Positions 25,372 through 32,919 of a stretch of DNA of 64,000 bases are shown here, piece by piece. The translations under genes and the position numbers were made by a program. The notes under the pieces were generated by a model that was given only the letters and a program-made list of their open reading frames with translations, was not told the DNA's origin and did no database searches. Each line of letters opens with the position of its first letter. The stretch's first letter is position 1. Source of the stretch: Bradyrhizobium sp. Arg816 (GTDB lineage: Bacteria; Pseudomonadota; Alphaproteobacteria; Rhizobiales; Xanthobacteraceae); NCBI RefSeq assembly GCF_029989365.1, contig NZ_JAPRAQ010000002.1, forward strand, positions 496,001 through 560,000, given 5' to 3'.

Positions 25372-26325
25372 ATGGCTCAGTTCCAGCCTATCGAGCCATA
25401 TGAGACTGGCTTGCTGGATGTGGGGGACGGCCACCAGATATATTGGGAATGTTGCGGCAATCCCACGGGCAGGCCGGCGCTTTTCCTGCATGGCGGCCCG
25501 GGCACGGGCTGCTCTGTTGGTCAAAGACGATTTTTCGATCCGAACGTCTATAGAGCCGTGCTGTTCGATCAGCGTGGCTCCGGTCGCAGCCTTCCACTCG
25601 CAAGTCAGTTGAGTTCGAGCCTGGCAAGCAATACCACCTCTCACCTTGTCGCAGACATCGAGAGGCTGCGCGAGCTGCTCGGTGTCGAAAGCTGGATCAT
25701 CCTGGGCTTGTCCTGGGGAACCACGCTTGGCCTGGCCTACGCACAAGCTCATCCGGGACGCGTCAAAGCGATGGCGCTCGGATTCGTGACGACGACATCG
25801 CGCGCAGAGGTGCAATGGATCACCAGGGATGTCGGGCGCATCTTTCCAAGGGAATGGGAGCGCCTTTCCAAGACTGTCCCCCGGCATCTCCGCGGCATGC
25901 CGCTCGTCGATGCCTACGCAATCCTGCTTGCCGATGCCGACGAGACCGTTCGTGACAGAGCCGCCCGGGCATGGTGCGAGTGGGAGGATGCGCACGTCTC
26001 GCTCACCCCGGGACATCGGCCAAATCCCCGATTTGACGACGCGGAGTTTCGATTACGATTTGCGCGTCTGGTCACTCACTATTGGCGCCACGCCGCATTT
26101 CTCGAGGAGGATCAATTGATCCGCGACGCATCGAGATTGAACGGCATTCCCGGCGCCCTGATCCATGGCCGTTTCGACGTCAGCGGACCGTTGTCCACGG
26201 CGTGGCAACTGCACAAGCGATGGACGACTTCCAGGCTGCATATTCTCGGAGACGCCGGCCACGGCGGCGGCAATGAGTTCATGCCTTTGGTCATCAGAAC
26301 TCTGGATGAGTTCGGGAAGCTGTAG
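25372..26325 (+). CDS. pip: proline iminopeptidase
   Basis: A 317-residue S33 serine peptidase that removes N-terminal proline from peptides in the cytoplasm. It has the oxyanion motif HGGPG (40-44), DQRGSGRS, the nucleophile elbow GLSWGTT with Ser114, an acid in HGRFDVSGP, and His in GDAGHGG. The length and the order of motifs match the family. AGGAGAAAGCG precedes the ATG at 25372. Its neighbours are degenerate copies of the preceding gene's tail, so it may have been inserted into, or duplicated with, that sequence. Confidence 0.94.
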   Translation: MAQFQPIEPYETGLLDVGDGHQIYWECCGNPTGRPALFLHGGPGTGCSVGQRRFFDPNVYRAVLFDQRGSGRSLPLASQLSSSLASNTTSHLVADIERLRELLGVESWIILGLSWGTTLGLAYAQAHPGRVKAMALGFVTTTSRAEVQWITRDVGRIFPREWERLSKTVPRHLRGMPLVDAYAILLADADETVRDRAARAWCEWEDAHVSLTPGHRPNPRFDDAEFRLRFARLVTHYWRHAAFLEEDQLIRDASRLNGIPGALIHGRFDVSGPLSTAWQLHKRWTTSRLHILGDAGHGGGNEFMPLVIRTLDEFGKL

Positions 26326-26339
26326 AAACGGTAATTGAT

Positions 26340-26418
26340 CTACAGCCACACGGCGATTGCGGTTCCCGACCTCGAGCATGCGCAGATGCTCAGATATCTG
26401 ACGGCGCCTGCCGAACGG
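26340..26418 (+). pseudogene. 3' fragment, copy B of the 24897-25199 tail
   Basis: Translated, it reads YSHTAIAVPDLEHAQMLRYL followed by TAPAER, a close match to the last 30 residues of the gene ending at 25199. No start or body is left, and the frame then runs on without its normal stop. Confidence 0.75.
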
Positions 26419-26560
26419 ATGATACGCCTGCCCAGTAGACGCGAATGTAAAGCGAGAACTGGCCACTCGCGGGCAGCCAGTTGCTCTCTTGTCTGCGCTC
26501 GGCGATTTTGGCGCCAGCGCGCAGCGTCAACGAACCGTCCCGACATTGAACATTCACTTC
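26390..26560 (-). pseudogene. remnant resembling a DUF1214 C-terminus
   Basis: The minus-strand frame contains CRDGSLTLRAG, then RQESNWLPASGQFSLYIRVY. This is the closing signature of DUF1254/DUF1214 proteins (DGSLT, SNWLPAP, F-LRLYWP) as I know it. The upstream body is missing or frameshifted: another frame just upstream carries AKSDAAFFDLYTDLLEGSGK before a stop. I read this as a decayed gene end, with moderate certainty. Confidence 0.5.
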
Positions 26561-26675
26561 GCAGGGAACGTTGGCGGCATCTTGCCGCTCCCTTCGAGCA
26601 AGTCGGTGTAGAGGTCGAAGAAGGCAGCGTCGGACTTCGCCCAGCCATAAGCGCTTTTTTGTGTTACCTGGCCCC

Positions 26676-27005
26676 TCAGCGCCAAATTGCCGGTTCGCAG
26701 GGAGGCTTATTGAACGGACCTCCGGCATAACTGCCAACGTCTGGAGCCCGGACACAGTGAACGACGTTGGAGGCAGGGACGACTGCACCGGTTTTGTCGT
26801 GCCACGCCGCCCGACGCCAGGTTGCCGGTTCGCAGGGAGGCTTATTGAACGGAGCTCCGGCAAAACTGCCAACGTCTGGAGCCCGGATGCAGTGAACGAC
26901 GCGGGACGGATGGACGGCTGCGCCGTTCTGGTCGTACCACGCGGCCATGGCCGGATTAGCGAACATGGCCGCGGCGATCAATCCTACCGAAGCAAGCTTC
27001 CTCAT
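26676..27005 (-). CDS. exported protein of two tandem 45-residue repeats
   Basis: A 109-residue protein with signal peptide RKLASVGLIAAAMFANPAMA and two nearly identical units. The first reads AWYDQNGAAVHPSRVVHCIR, then APDVGSFAGAPFNKPPCEPA. The second reads AWHDKTGAVVPASNVVHCVR, then APDVGSYAGGPFNKPPCEPA. Each has two Cys residues, probably a disulphide. The DNA is duplicated with a 135-bp period. A periplasmic or outer-surface role is likely; the function is unknown. The product ends exactly at the second unit, so repeat number may vary between strains. Confidence 0.75.
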   Translation of the reverse strand: MRKLASVGLIAAAMFANPAMAAWYDQNGAAVHPSRVVHCIRAPDVGSFAGAPFNKPPCEPATWRRAAWHDKTGAVVPASNVVHCVRAPDVGSYAGGPFNKPPCEPAIWR

Positions 27006-27147
27006 TTGCGCGTCTCCTTATGTGTCAATGATTGAACGACTGACTATCCTTTGCGGCTCTTTCCTACCGAAGAGACTGCAAGCAACATTTTCCGGTATCG
27101 ACTATGCACATCATCAAGGATGATCTATTTCAACTTCGCCCGAATAC

Positions 27148-27229
27148 GGCGGCTGCGGTTCCCGACCTCGAGCATGCGCGGATGCTCAGATATCTGACTG
27201 CGCCTGTCGAACGACGGATTGCTGCGTAG
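27148..27229 (+). pseudogene. 3' fragment, copy C of the 24897-25199 tail
   Basis: It reads AAVPDLEHARMLRYLTAPVE followed by RRIAA and a TAG stop, so unlike copy B it keeps the natural end of the parent gene. Copies B and C share more bases with each other than with the intact gene. Confidence 0.75.
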
Positions 27230-27321
27230 TTGCCGACGGCAAGCGCATCCTCACGATGACCGGCGCATAGGAACGGTTGGCTCTCCCGCACATTGACCCA
27301 TCTCCAGATGAGGAGATTGCA

Positions 27322-27498
27322 ATGAGCGTTGAAGGTAAAGCCAAGGAAGCCGCCGGCTACATCAAGGAAGAGCTGAACGAGCACGGCAAGTCGCCCGAGA
27401 GCCAGAAGAAGGCTCAGGAGGGTCGTGACCTCAGGAACGAAGGCCGCGTCGAAGACGGCAAGCCGCCGAAGACGACGAAGCCCGGCACCGGTCACTAG
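27322..27498 (+). CDS. small hydrophilic protein, 58 aa
   Basis: The ATG at 27322 follows GAGGAG by six bases. The product (SVEGKAKEAAGYIKEELNEH, then GKSPESQKKAQEGRDLRNEG) is Lys/Glu/Gly-rich with no hydrophobic core. It recalls small stress proteins of the CsbD or KGG type without a full match to either. A strong terminator follows at 27513, so it is a one-gene transcript. Confidence 0.7.
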   Translation: MSVEGKAKEAAGYIKEELNEHGKSPESQKKAQEGRDLRNEGRVEDGKPPKTTKPGTGH

Positions 27499-27512
27499 AC
27501 CGACTTTTCGAA

Positions 27513-27546
27513 GACCGCCCCTGGCCATGTCAGGGGCGGCTTTTCA
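27513..27546 (+). terminator. Rho-independent terminator
   Basis: CCGCCCCTG (27515-27523) pairs with CAGGGGCGG (27531-27539), followed by CTTTTC. It ends the transcript of the small hydrophilic protein. Confidence 0.85.
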
Positions 27547-27621
27547 TGTGCGCTCCTGCCCGGACGCAGCGCTCCTCGGCGCGATGCGAAGCAGGGTCCA
27601 GCAGCGACGAACACGCCGCGG

Positions 27622-27885
27622 CTACGTCCCATCTCGCATGTCCCTGGTCGCGAAGTGACATCCGAACGCCACCAGGACCAGAGCAAACGTCGAGCCGAGC
27701 AGAATTCGCAGAGTCGATCCCATCTCCTGGCTCACATACCGGACATCGTGTCGGTGCGCGTAGCGTTCAGGATGCGCGGCATCCGGCTGCTGGGGTGAGA
27801 CAGTCAAAAGCACAAGCCACGCAACGGTCCCGCAAAGCGCAGCAATCCTCGCAATCTTTCCGATGCTTTGAAGCCAGCGCTTCAT
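27622..27885 (-). CDS. small membrane protein, 87 aa
   Basis: Two hydrophobic segments, IARIAALCGTVAWLVLLTV near the N-terminus and ILLGSTFALVLVAFGCHFA near the C-terminus, are joined by a His/Pro-rich polar loop (AAHPERYAHRHDVRYVSQEM). The loop is probably periplasmic. The family is unknown. It lies on the same strand as the two following small membrane genes but is separated from them by about 80 bases. Confidence 0.55.
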   Translation of the reverse strand: MKRWLQSIGKIARIAALCGTVAWLVLLTVSPQQPDAAHPERYAHRHDVRYVSQEMGSTLRILLGSTFALVLVAFGCHFATRDMRDGT

Positions 27886-27966
27886 GCCGCCCTCATCATG
27901 GCGTGGATCTCCGCTGCGCCTTTGTCCGGAACAGCCTTCATAAACTCCAGGAGGCAGCCACGCTTC

Positions 27967-28245
27967 TCAAGTCTTCGGCCCGGCCAGCAGCCTGAGAGCG
28001 CTGAGAACACTGAGAATGGCGAAAGCACAAAGACCGTAGGTGAGTGCATTCACGACCCAGGATATGGCGATCCCTGCGAAGCTGGAGCCTCCGACCGCTC
28101 CCCAGAACAAATACGCTACGGTGATGCCGGGCCATTCCAGCGAAAGAAAAGCGAAGTCGGTCAGCGGCTCGATGGCGAGGAGCACTGAGGAGATGAGCGC
28201 CCCGATAGCCAATGCGATGATGAAGTTGGCTTTCACGGAGAGCAT
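27967..28245 (-). CDS. membrane protein, 92 aa
   Basis: Three hydrophobic segments (ANFIIALAIGALISSVLLAI; ITVAYLFWGAVGGSSFAGIA; ALTYGLCAFAILSVLSALRL) suggest a small polytopic inner-membrane protein. The ATG at 28245 overlaps the stop of the upstream gene (TGATG), so the two are translationally coupled. The upstream extension in the same frame to 28362 is low-complexity and rejected. Confidence 0.65.
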   Translation of the reverse strand: MLSVKANFIIALAIGALISSVLLAIEPLTDFAFLSLEWPGITVAYLFWGAVGGSSFAGIAISWVVNALTYGLCAFAILSVLSALRLLAGPKT

Positions 28246-28445
28246 CAAAACCCCAGCAGCCCGGCGATAACAGGAACGAGGAAATAGGCGGCGAGCCCGA
28301 GAAGGCCGCCCACGACAAAGCGCGCCGCGCGGCCGTGAATCTTCGTATCGAGCCACGCACAAACCGCCGCCGCAGCCTGTCTCAGCCAGCTACCGACGAG
28401 GCTTCCGACGAGATCAAACAGAAGTTCTGCAAGGAAAGCGGCCAT
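28245..28445 (-). CDS. small membrane protein, 66 aa
   Basis: From the ATG at 28445 the product AAFLAELLFDLVGSLVGSWL forms an amphipathic helix, followed by a hydrophobic segment (FVVGGLLGLAAYFLVPVIAG). It overlaps the next gene by one base (TGATG), indicating a two-gene operon of membrane proteins. No family is recognised. Confidence 0.6.
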   Translation of the reverse strand: MAAFLAELLFDLVGSLVGSWLRQAAAAVCAWLDTKIHGRAARFVVGGLLGLAAYFLVPVIAGLLGF

Positions 28446-28688
28446 GGCGTTTAGTCGCCCCCGCTTCTGCCGGGGTTCAACTGCCGAGGATTTGACCATT
28501 GAGGGCGCCGGTTTGATAGGTTGCTGGCGTGGTCACTGCTCGACACTCATAAACAGCCATCACCGCCGAGGAACGGGCCGATCGGGCCGGATTGGTTTTC
28601 CGTCACCGTGAGTGATGCCGATGCGGATTGACGGAAAGCCCACCGCAAGGCGGGTTCTCTTTTGAGAGAATTCCCTGCATAGTGCGGC

Positions 28689-28874
28689 ATGGCCAAAGCA
28701 AGAGTGACCTTCAAAACCGTCCGCCTCTCAGACAGCGACTGGAAGATACTGGCGGACTACCCCGACCACGAACAGCGCGAAATCACCGGATTCGCCAGCA
28801 AGGCAGATGCCGACGACTGGATCAACGGCGATCGCAAGATCGCATGGCTCCGTTCCCAAGGTTACGCCAAGTGA
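28689..28874 (+). CDS. hypothetical protein, 61 aa
   Basis: A small soluble protein (ARVTFKTVRLSDSDWKILAD, then REITGFASKADADDWINGDR) with a beta-strand start and a Trp-rich C-terminal half ending in KIAWLRSQGYAK. It resembles short DUF-type proteins found in rhizobia as I recall; the function is unknown. A weak hairpin (CCCACC-GCAA-GGCGGG) with a T-rich tail lies some 25-50 bases before the start. Confidence 0.65.
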   Translation: MAKARVTFKTVRLSDSDWKILADYPDHEQREITGFASKADADDWINGDRKIAWLRSQGYAK

Positions 28875-29059
28875 GCTAGCCAAGTGAGCTAGCTGTCGCG
28901 CGCACATCGCAATCCTCCTTTTTGATATTGCAGCCGCGTCGTGTCATGTCCTCGCGCGGACAGACGGTCACGCATGCGCGGCCCGCGCGTTGCCTTCGCA
29001 ACCGCCGCCGTCACCTATGAATTGCCGGACCAGATCCCCTGGGGCCTGGTTGACGCGCG

Positions 29060-29165
29060 AATTGCGGTGATAGTGCACTGAATTCATTCGCGATCGCCAC
29101 CTAGCTGGCTCGCGGCTTCGGTCGGTGCTCGGCGGCAGCGCAATTAAGTGCACTGTCACCGTAAT
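29060..29165. repeat. palindromic repeat element, copy 1
   Basis: A 106-bp element with terminal inverted repeats. The left end AATTGCGGTGATAGTGCACT matches the reverse complement of the right end, which reads AGTGCACTGTCACCGTAAT. A GC-rich core with CGGCTTCGG lies between. It stands upstream of the trypsin-like gene. Confidence 0.85.
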
Positions 29166-29351
29166 TCCGAAGCCGCGATCGGCGCCGAGTCCACCGGCGC
29201 CGGTGACGGGCTGGTAGGCCCATAGGTAGAAAGTCCCGCAGGCTACTTCGCCGCTTGCGACCAGAAGATGCGGTCGTTAAGCTATTCATGTTCCGCAGGG
29301 CGCGGCGTTGGGCTGGGGTGGAGAAGGTGTTCCGTACAGGAGCCCGGATCG

Positions 29352-30449
29352 ATGGCGACCCCCAAGGACGATTCTCAGGTTGCGACTGAGAAAGCGCCGG
29401 CCCGGAATCGGCAACCGCTCGACACGCTCGAGCAAATCTCGCGCATATCGGTCCCGCTCCTGATCCCGATCGTGGTGGCGCTCATCGGATATTTCGGCAA
29501 CGAGATCCTCAATAATCGACAGGGCGAGATCGAGAAAAAGAAGATCGACCTGGAGTACGTCAAGATCGCGAAGGACGTCGCGTCCAGCGTAACACCGGAT
29601 GCCAACATTGTTATTACGAACTGGGCCTACCGGGTGCTGTTCAAGCTCTCGCCGGTCTCCGTTCCCGACGAAGAAGTCGAGATTCTCTCCAAGCAGCGTG
29701 CGCCGCTGCCATCGTCCGTTTCGCCGGCGATACTCGGGGGAACCGGCACGTCCGCTGCGGAATGGCCCTGGCTGGTGTCCGTCTTTGAGGACGGCACGTT
29801 CATTTGCAACGGGACCGTGATTGCTCCGAAGGCGGTGCTGTCGGCCGCCAACTGCATGTCCGGTGAACGGCGCGGCAAGTTCGAGGTGGCCACCGCGACC
29901 GATAATGGACCAAACGTCAGAATTGGCCGGCGGATTCCGGTCACCAAGTTCGTCGTTCATCCCACGTTTTCGGAGGACACCGCGCGGGATGACATCGCCA
30001 TTCTTGAAATCGGCACGGCATTGCCGCCGCCCTTCATCACGATTGCAACCCAGAAATCGGCTGATCCGAGAATTGGCGAACTGACCCTGGTCGCAGGGTT
30101 CGACTTCAAATCGCAACCGGCAAGCCTTCTGCAGAGTCCGGTCCCGATCGCCAACGCCGCAATGTGTGCCGCAATGTATCCAGGCAAGGTCATGCCCGAG
30201 GGGACCTTTTGCGCTGGCTTCGAACACGGTGGCGCCGTTGCATGTGCGCACCGGGGTGCCGGAGGACCGGCAGTGCTGCTGAACAGCGCGGGCCGGAAAT
30301 ATCAAGTCGGGATCGTCAGTTTGGGCGAGGATTGCAACAGCCCCAAGGCGGGCCTCGGTGTCTACACTCGCGTGTCGTCCTATGCAGACTGGATCCGGAA
30401 AGCCGTGCCTAACCTGCCGGGCGAACAGGTGACGGGAGACAAGCGATAG
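29352..30449 (+). CDS. trypsin-fold protein lacking catalytic His and Ser
   Basis: A 365-residue membrane-anchored S1-family protein. Residues 33-49 form a hydrophobic anchor (SVPLLIPIVVALIGYFG), followed by a charged helix (53-75) and then the trypsin domain from about 127 (ILGGTGTSAAEWPW). In the triad, the usual AAHC is AANC (Asn167), Asp214 in DDIAIL is kept, and the usual GDSGGP is GAGGP with Ala303. It should therefore have no protease activity. The pocket Cys pattern and C-terminal helix (YADWIRKAV) are intact, so the fold is maintained. It is bracketed on both sides by the palindromic repeats. It may act as a binding or sensor module; the role is unknown. Confidence 0.85.
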   Translation: MATPKDDSQVATEKAPARNRQPLDTLEQISRISVPLLIPIVVALIGYFGNEILNNRQGEIEKKKIDLEYVKIAKDVASSVTPDANIVITNWAYRVLFKLSPVSVPDEEVEILSKQRAPLPSSVSPAILGGTGTSAAEWPWLVSVFEDGTFICNGTVIAPKAVLSAANCMSGERRGKFEVATATDNGPNVRIGRRIPVTKFVVHPTFSEDTARDDIAILEIGTALPPPFITIATQKSADPRIGELTLVAGFDFKSQPASLLQSPVPIANAAMCAAMYPGKVMPEGTFCAGFEHGGAVACAHRGAGGPAVLLNSAGRKYQVGIVSLGEDCNSPKAGLGVYTRVSSYADWIRKAVPNLPGEQVTGDKR

Positions 30450-30453
30450 GCGG

Positions 30454-30561
30454 AATTGCGGTGACAGTGCATCAAATTCATTCGCCATCGGCACCCTGTT
30501 GGCTTGCGGCTTCGGACCGCGTTTGGCGGACAGCATCAATTGAGTGCACTGTCACCGTAAT
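30454..30561. repeat. palindromic repeat element, copy 2
   Basis: A 108-bp copy starting four bases after the trypsin-like stop codon. Both terminal inverted repeats are present (AATTGCGGTGACAGTGCAT at the left, AGTGCACTGTCACCGTAATT at the right), around a core with GCGGCTTCGGACCGCG. Confidence 0.85.
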
Positions 30562-30606
30562 TTCCAACGTCGGGACGCCGACTTATCGCGTAGTCACTGG
30601 GCGCCC

Positions 30607-31386
30607 CTAGGTGAATATCTTGGTCAACACTTGTGCAATCGTGCTGCTTGCAGCCTTCATCCCGATATCGGCCGCGAACGTAACGAGGGTCTTGCCCCAT
30701 CGCTGAAGTTTGCCGGTGTCCGGCTTTGCAGTTGATGCTTCCGCTTTGAGGACATCAGCGATGTCCCGAAAGCCTTGCTGTTGATCGGGGTTCAGGGCGG
30801 CGAACTCTGGGGAGTTTATCGCTTGGTCGATGGCCTCAATTAGCTGATGCTGTTGTTGAACAAATGCCGATTGGGAAAACGTCCCCGCTCCCACCTGCGC
30901 CACCGCACCTGGACTATTGGACTGATTGATGACCGCGTTGACCACAGGATCTTTCTTCAACCGCTCACTCCCTTGCATCCCGTGTGAGAAATCGTCCAAA
31001 GCTTGCTGTTTGAACCGGTCCAGTTTACCACGGACCATTTCGAGATGGTTGGTGCTAACCTCTCCCAATCCCAGTCGTTCGGCCTTTTCAGTGATCTCCG
31101 CCCAGATCAGGTGCTGCACCCGGTCAGCGAAGTTCTTGAGATACACTAAGGCTCCAGGCTCGTGGCCCCCAGTGAACTCAAAGGTGAATTTCGACGCATC
31201 CGTGATCGTCGATTTGAGCAGGTTCGTCGCGATGTCCTCAAAGGCAATAAGGGTTGCCCCGCTCTTCAATCTTCCCGCAGCGGCGTGCTTGTTCTGCAGC
31301 GCCTTCACGTCGCGTGTTACCGCTTCGTGGACATCGGGTAACCGATTGTCGAGAGAGCGGCCGAGATAGTCCGTATCGAACACCAT
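30607..31386 (-). CDS. helical hypothetical protein, 259 aa
   Basis: No family is recognised with confidence. The protein is mostly helical and soluble. After residue 140 it reads NSPGAVAQVGAGTFSQSAFV, then a Gln-rich helix. It ends in an amphipathic or weakly hydrophobic helix (KTLVTFAADIGMKAASSTIA). That layout recalls AbiTii-like proteins of defence loci, a weak impression only. It lies alone between palindromic repeat copies 2 and 3. Confidence 0.65.
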   Translation of the reverse strand: MVFDTDYLGRSLDNRLPDVHEAVTRDVKALQNKHAAAGRLKSGATLIAFEDIATNLLKSTITDASKFTFEFTGGHEPGALVYLKNFADRVQHLIWAEITEKAERLGLGEVSTNHLEMVRGKLDRFKQQALDDFSHGMQGSERLKKDPVVNAVINQSNSPGAVAQVGAGTFSQSAFVQQQHQLIEAIDQAINSPEFAALNPDQQQGFRDIADVLKAEASTAKPDTGKLQRWGKTLVTFAADIGMKAASSTIAQVLTKIFT

Positions 31387-31488
31387 GTTGTTCTCAAAGA
31401 AAAAACGCCCCGGAGAGCACTATTCTAACCAACTCCGTGGGTTATGCTACCGGGCGTAGCTGGCTATCAACTGCTCCCGCTTGCTGAC

Positions 31489-31557
31489 AATTGCGGTGAC
31501 AGCGCATCAAATTCATTCGGCGTCGCCGACCGCCCTGCGGCTTCGGTCCACGCTTAG
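31489..31557. repeat. palindromic repeat element, half copy 3
   Basis: The left half of the repeat (AATTGCGGTGACAGCGCATC, then the core with TGCGGCTTCGG), ending in CCACGCTTAG instead of the right inverted repeat. The final bases contain the stop codon of the adjacent transposase remnant. Confidence 0.75.
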
Positions 31558-31722
31558 AGCCGCCCGGTCAGTCGCTCGAGGCGGGCGATGAAGCGGTCGT
31601 CTCCCAGTGGACGACCGGTACTCTCCGCGGCGCGCTCCTGAGTGAACAGGCCTACCTCCGGCGAACTGTCGAGCAGGTCGGCGAACACGAGAAGCGGTCC
31701 CTGATCAGCGTCAGCGCGCGTT
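31554..31722 (-). pseudogene. C-terminal remnant of a REP-associated transposase
   Basis: The minus-strand frame reads FTQERAAESTGRPLGDDRFI, then ARLERLTGRL and stop. The ending TGRPLG..FI..LE...GR is the conserved tail of RAYT-type (Y1 HUH, IS200-related) transposases as I know them. Only about 55 codons remain; the catalytic part is absent. It sits exactly between repeat copies 3 and 4, linking the repeats to this transposase class. Confidence 0.7.
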
Positions 31723-31827
31723 GCGGTGACAGTGCACTAAATTGATTCCCGATCGCCAGCCCTACTGACTCTGGGGCTTCGGCCGACAGCTTGGTGCTAG
31801 CGCCAATTGAGTGCACTGTCACCGTAA
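31721..31827. repeat. palindromic repeat element, copy 4
   Basis: A 107-bp full copy with both ends (TTGCGGTGACAGTGCACT at left, AGTGCACTGTCACCGTAA at right). The core GGGGCTTCGGCC is kept. It directly truncates the transposase remnant on its left and precedes the end of the exported gene at 31839. Confidence 0.85.
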
Positions 31828-31838
31828 CTCCAGCCACT

Positions 31839-32561
31839 TCAATTCGTCGTGGTCTTGCCGCCGCGCATGGACACGAGCTTGTCCTCACCAAATCCGAGAA
31901 TGAGCCAAGCGGTCTCATCGAAACCGTCTGCGAGCTTTCCCTCGTGAGAATACACGATCTGAGCAGCTTCCGACTTCGACGGCGGTCCCAACGCCGTGAT
32001 GACCTCCTGACGCGACATACCTAAATGCAGCTTGCTGTCGAGGACGACGGGCGAGAACTTTTCCGGGATGATGGCGCAATCGGCCGAGGCCCCGGCGTCG
32101 TTCTCGGTGAGCTCTTCAACGATCTCCGTGACGAGATGGTCCGGGCCGCCCATCTCTCCGCTGGACACCACCCATAATCGATGCTGCGCGCGCCGATAAC
32201 ACAGCCAATAGATGCTATCTCCAGCGTCGCCTTGGTGTCGGATGGTCCCTTCGCCCACGGCTTCGCGAACCGCGCCGAGCCGCGTCTCTTCGAAGCGGCC
32301 GGCGAATGCGCCTAGCGAAAAGCGGGTCGCCAATCTCTTCACGACTGTCGGCGGCACGCGCTCGAACGCATGTTCGTCGACTGGGGGCGGCGGTGTCTGC
32401 GCGGAGCAGTCGTCCGCGGGGATCGCGAAAAGGAGAAGGAGCAAGAAGAGCGTCTTTCGACCATCAACTCCGAATTGCCTATATATTTCTCGCCTCAGCA
32501 GGTCGCGCCTAGGCGTCGAGAGTGCGGGCATCAGTTTCTGGGTGTCGGACACGTCAGTCAC
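31839..32561 (-). CDS. exported hypothetical protein, 240 aa
   Basis: It starts at GTG 32561, whose bases overlap the stop of the upstream gene (GTGA), so the pair is coupled. A hydrophobic segment (TLFLLLLLFAIPADDCSAQ, residues about 37-55) looks like a signal or lipoprotein-like export segment behind an unusually long N-region; an internal start closer to it is possible. The mature part is mixed alpha/beta with SKLHLGMSRQEVITALGPPS near residue 178, which resembles SmpA/BamE-like lipoprotein repeats where GMS/GMT is followed by a helix and G-P. Function unknown. Confidence 0.65.
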   Translation of the reverse strand: MTDVSDTQKLMPALSTPRRDLLRREIYRQFGVDGRKTLFLLLLLFAIPADDCSAQTPPPPVDEHAFERVPPTVVKRLATRFSLGAFAGRFEETRLGAVREAVGEGTIRHQGDAGDSIYWLCYRRAQHRLWVVSSGEMGGPDHLVTEIVEELTENDAGASADCAIIPEKFSPVVLDSKLHLGMSRQEVITALGPPSKSEAAQIVYSHEGKLADGFDETAWLILGFGEDKLVSMRGGKTTTN

Positions 32562-32842
32562 CCCAGATTCCCTTCATTGATCTTGTGCGCAACCTCGCCA
32601 ACAGAGCTGCCAACGATGACGGCGGTCACGATTGGCCAAAAACCCGCCACCATGACGATAGCGCCCCAACGCATGTCTTCGCCGGGCCGTCTGTAGCCAT
32701 CGTTGATGCCGCCGAGGATCAACCAGATCAGGCAGCCAATTGCATATCGCTTGAACCATTTCACGGCGAAATACCTTCCAGATATGGGCATTAGTGACCG
32801 TGACATTGAGGATGGTTCATCGGCAGGACCGGGCTTGCTCAT
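32558..32842 (-). CDS. small membrane protein, 94 aa
   Basis: Two hydrophobic segments (AIGCLIWLILGGIND; GAIVMVAGFWPIVTAVIVGS) with a short basic loop between them. It overlaps the following exported gene by four bases, indicating an operon of two. The start at 32842 or the Met codon at residue 13 are both possible. No family is recognised. Confidence 0.6.
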   Translation of the reverse strand: MSKPGPADEPSSMSRSLMPISGRYFAVKWFKRYAIGCLIWLILGGINDGYRRPGEDMRWGAIVMVAGFWPIVTAVIVGSSVGEVAHKINEGNLG

Positions 32843-32851
32843 TTACGAAAA

Positions 32852-32919
32852 GCGGTGACAGTGCATTGAACTCATCCGCGAGTCCCGGCCGACGCTGCGG
32901 CTCGGCCGTCCACGCTTAG
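32852..32919. repeat. palindromic repeat element, half copy 5
   Basis: The left half only (GCGGTGACAGTGCATTGAAC, then a core with GCTGCGGCTCGG), ending in CCACGCTTAG exactly as in half copy 3. It abuts the left inverted repeat of the sensor-kinase segment. Confidence 0.75.

Noticed and set aside
26335-26730. A 131-codon plus-strand gene
   Set aside because: It begins with the decayed copy B and then runs antisense through the DUF1214 remnant and the tandem-repeat gene; no coherent protein.
27322-27498. Calling the small hydrophilic protein CsbD
   Set aside because: Only general composition fits; the CsbD core pattern is not fully present.
29060-32919. The repeats as integron attC sites with gene cassettes
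   Set aside because: No GTTRRRY core sites, genes point in both directions, and no integrase is present.
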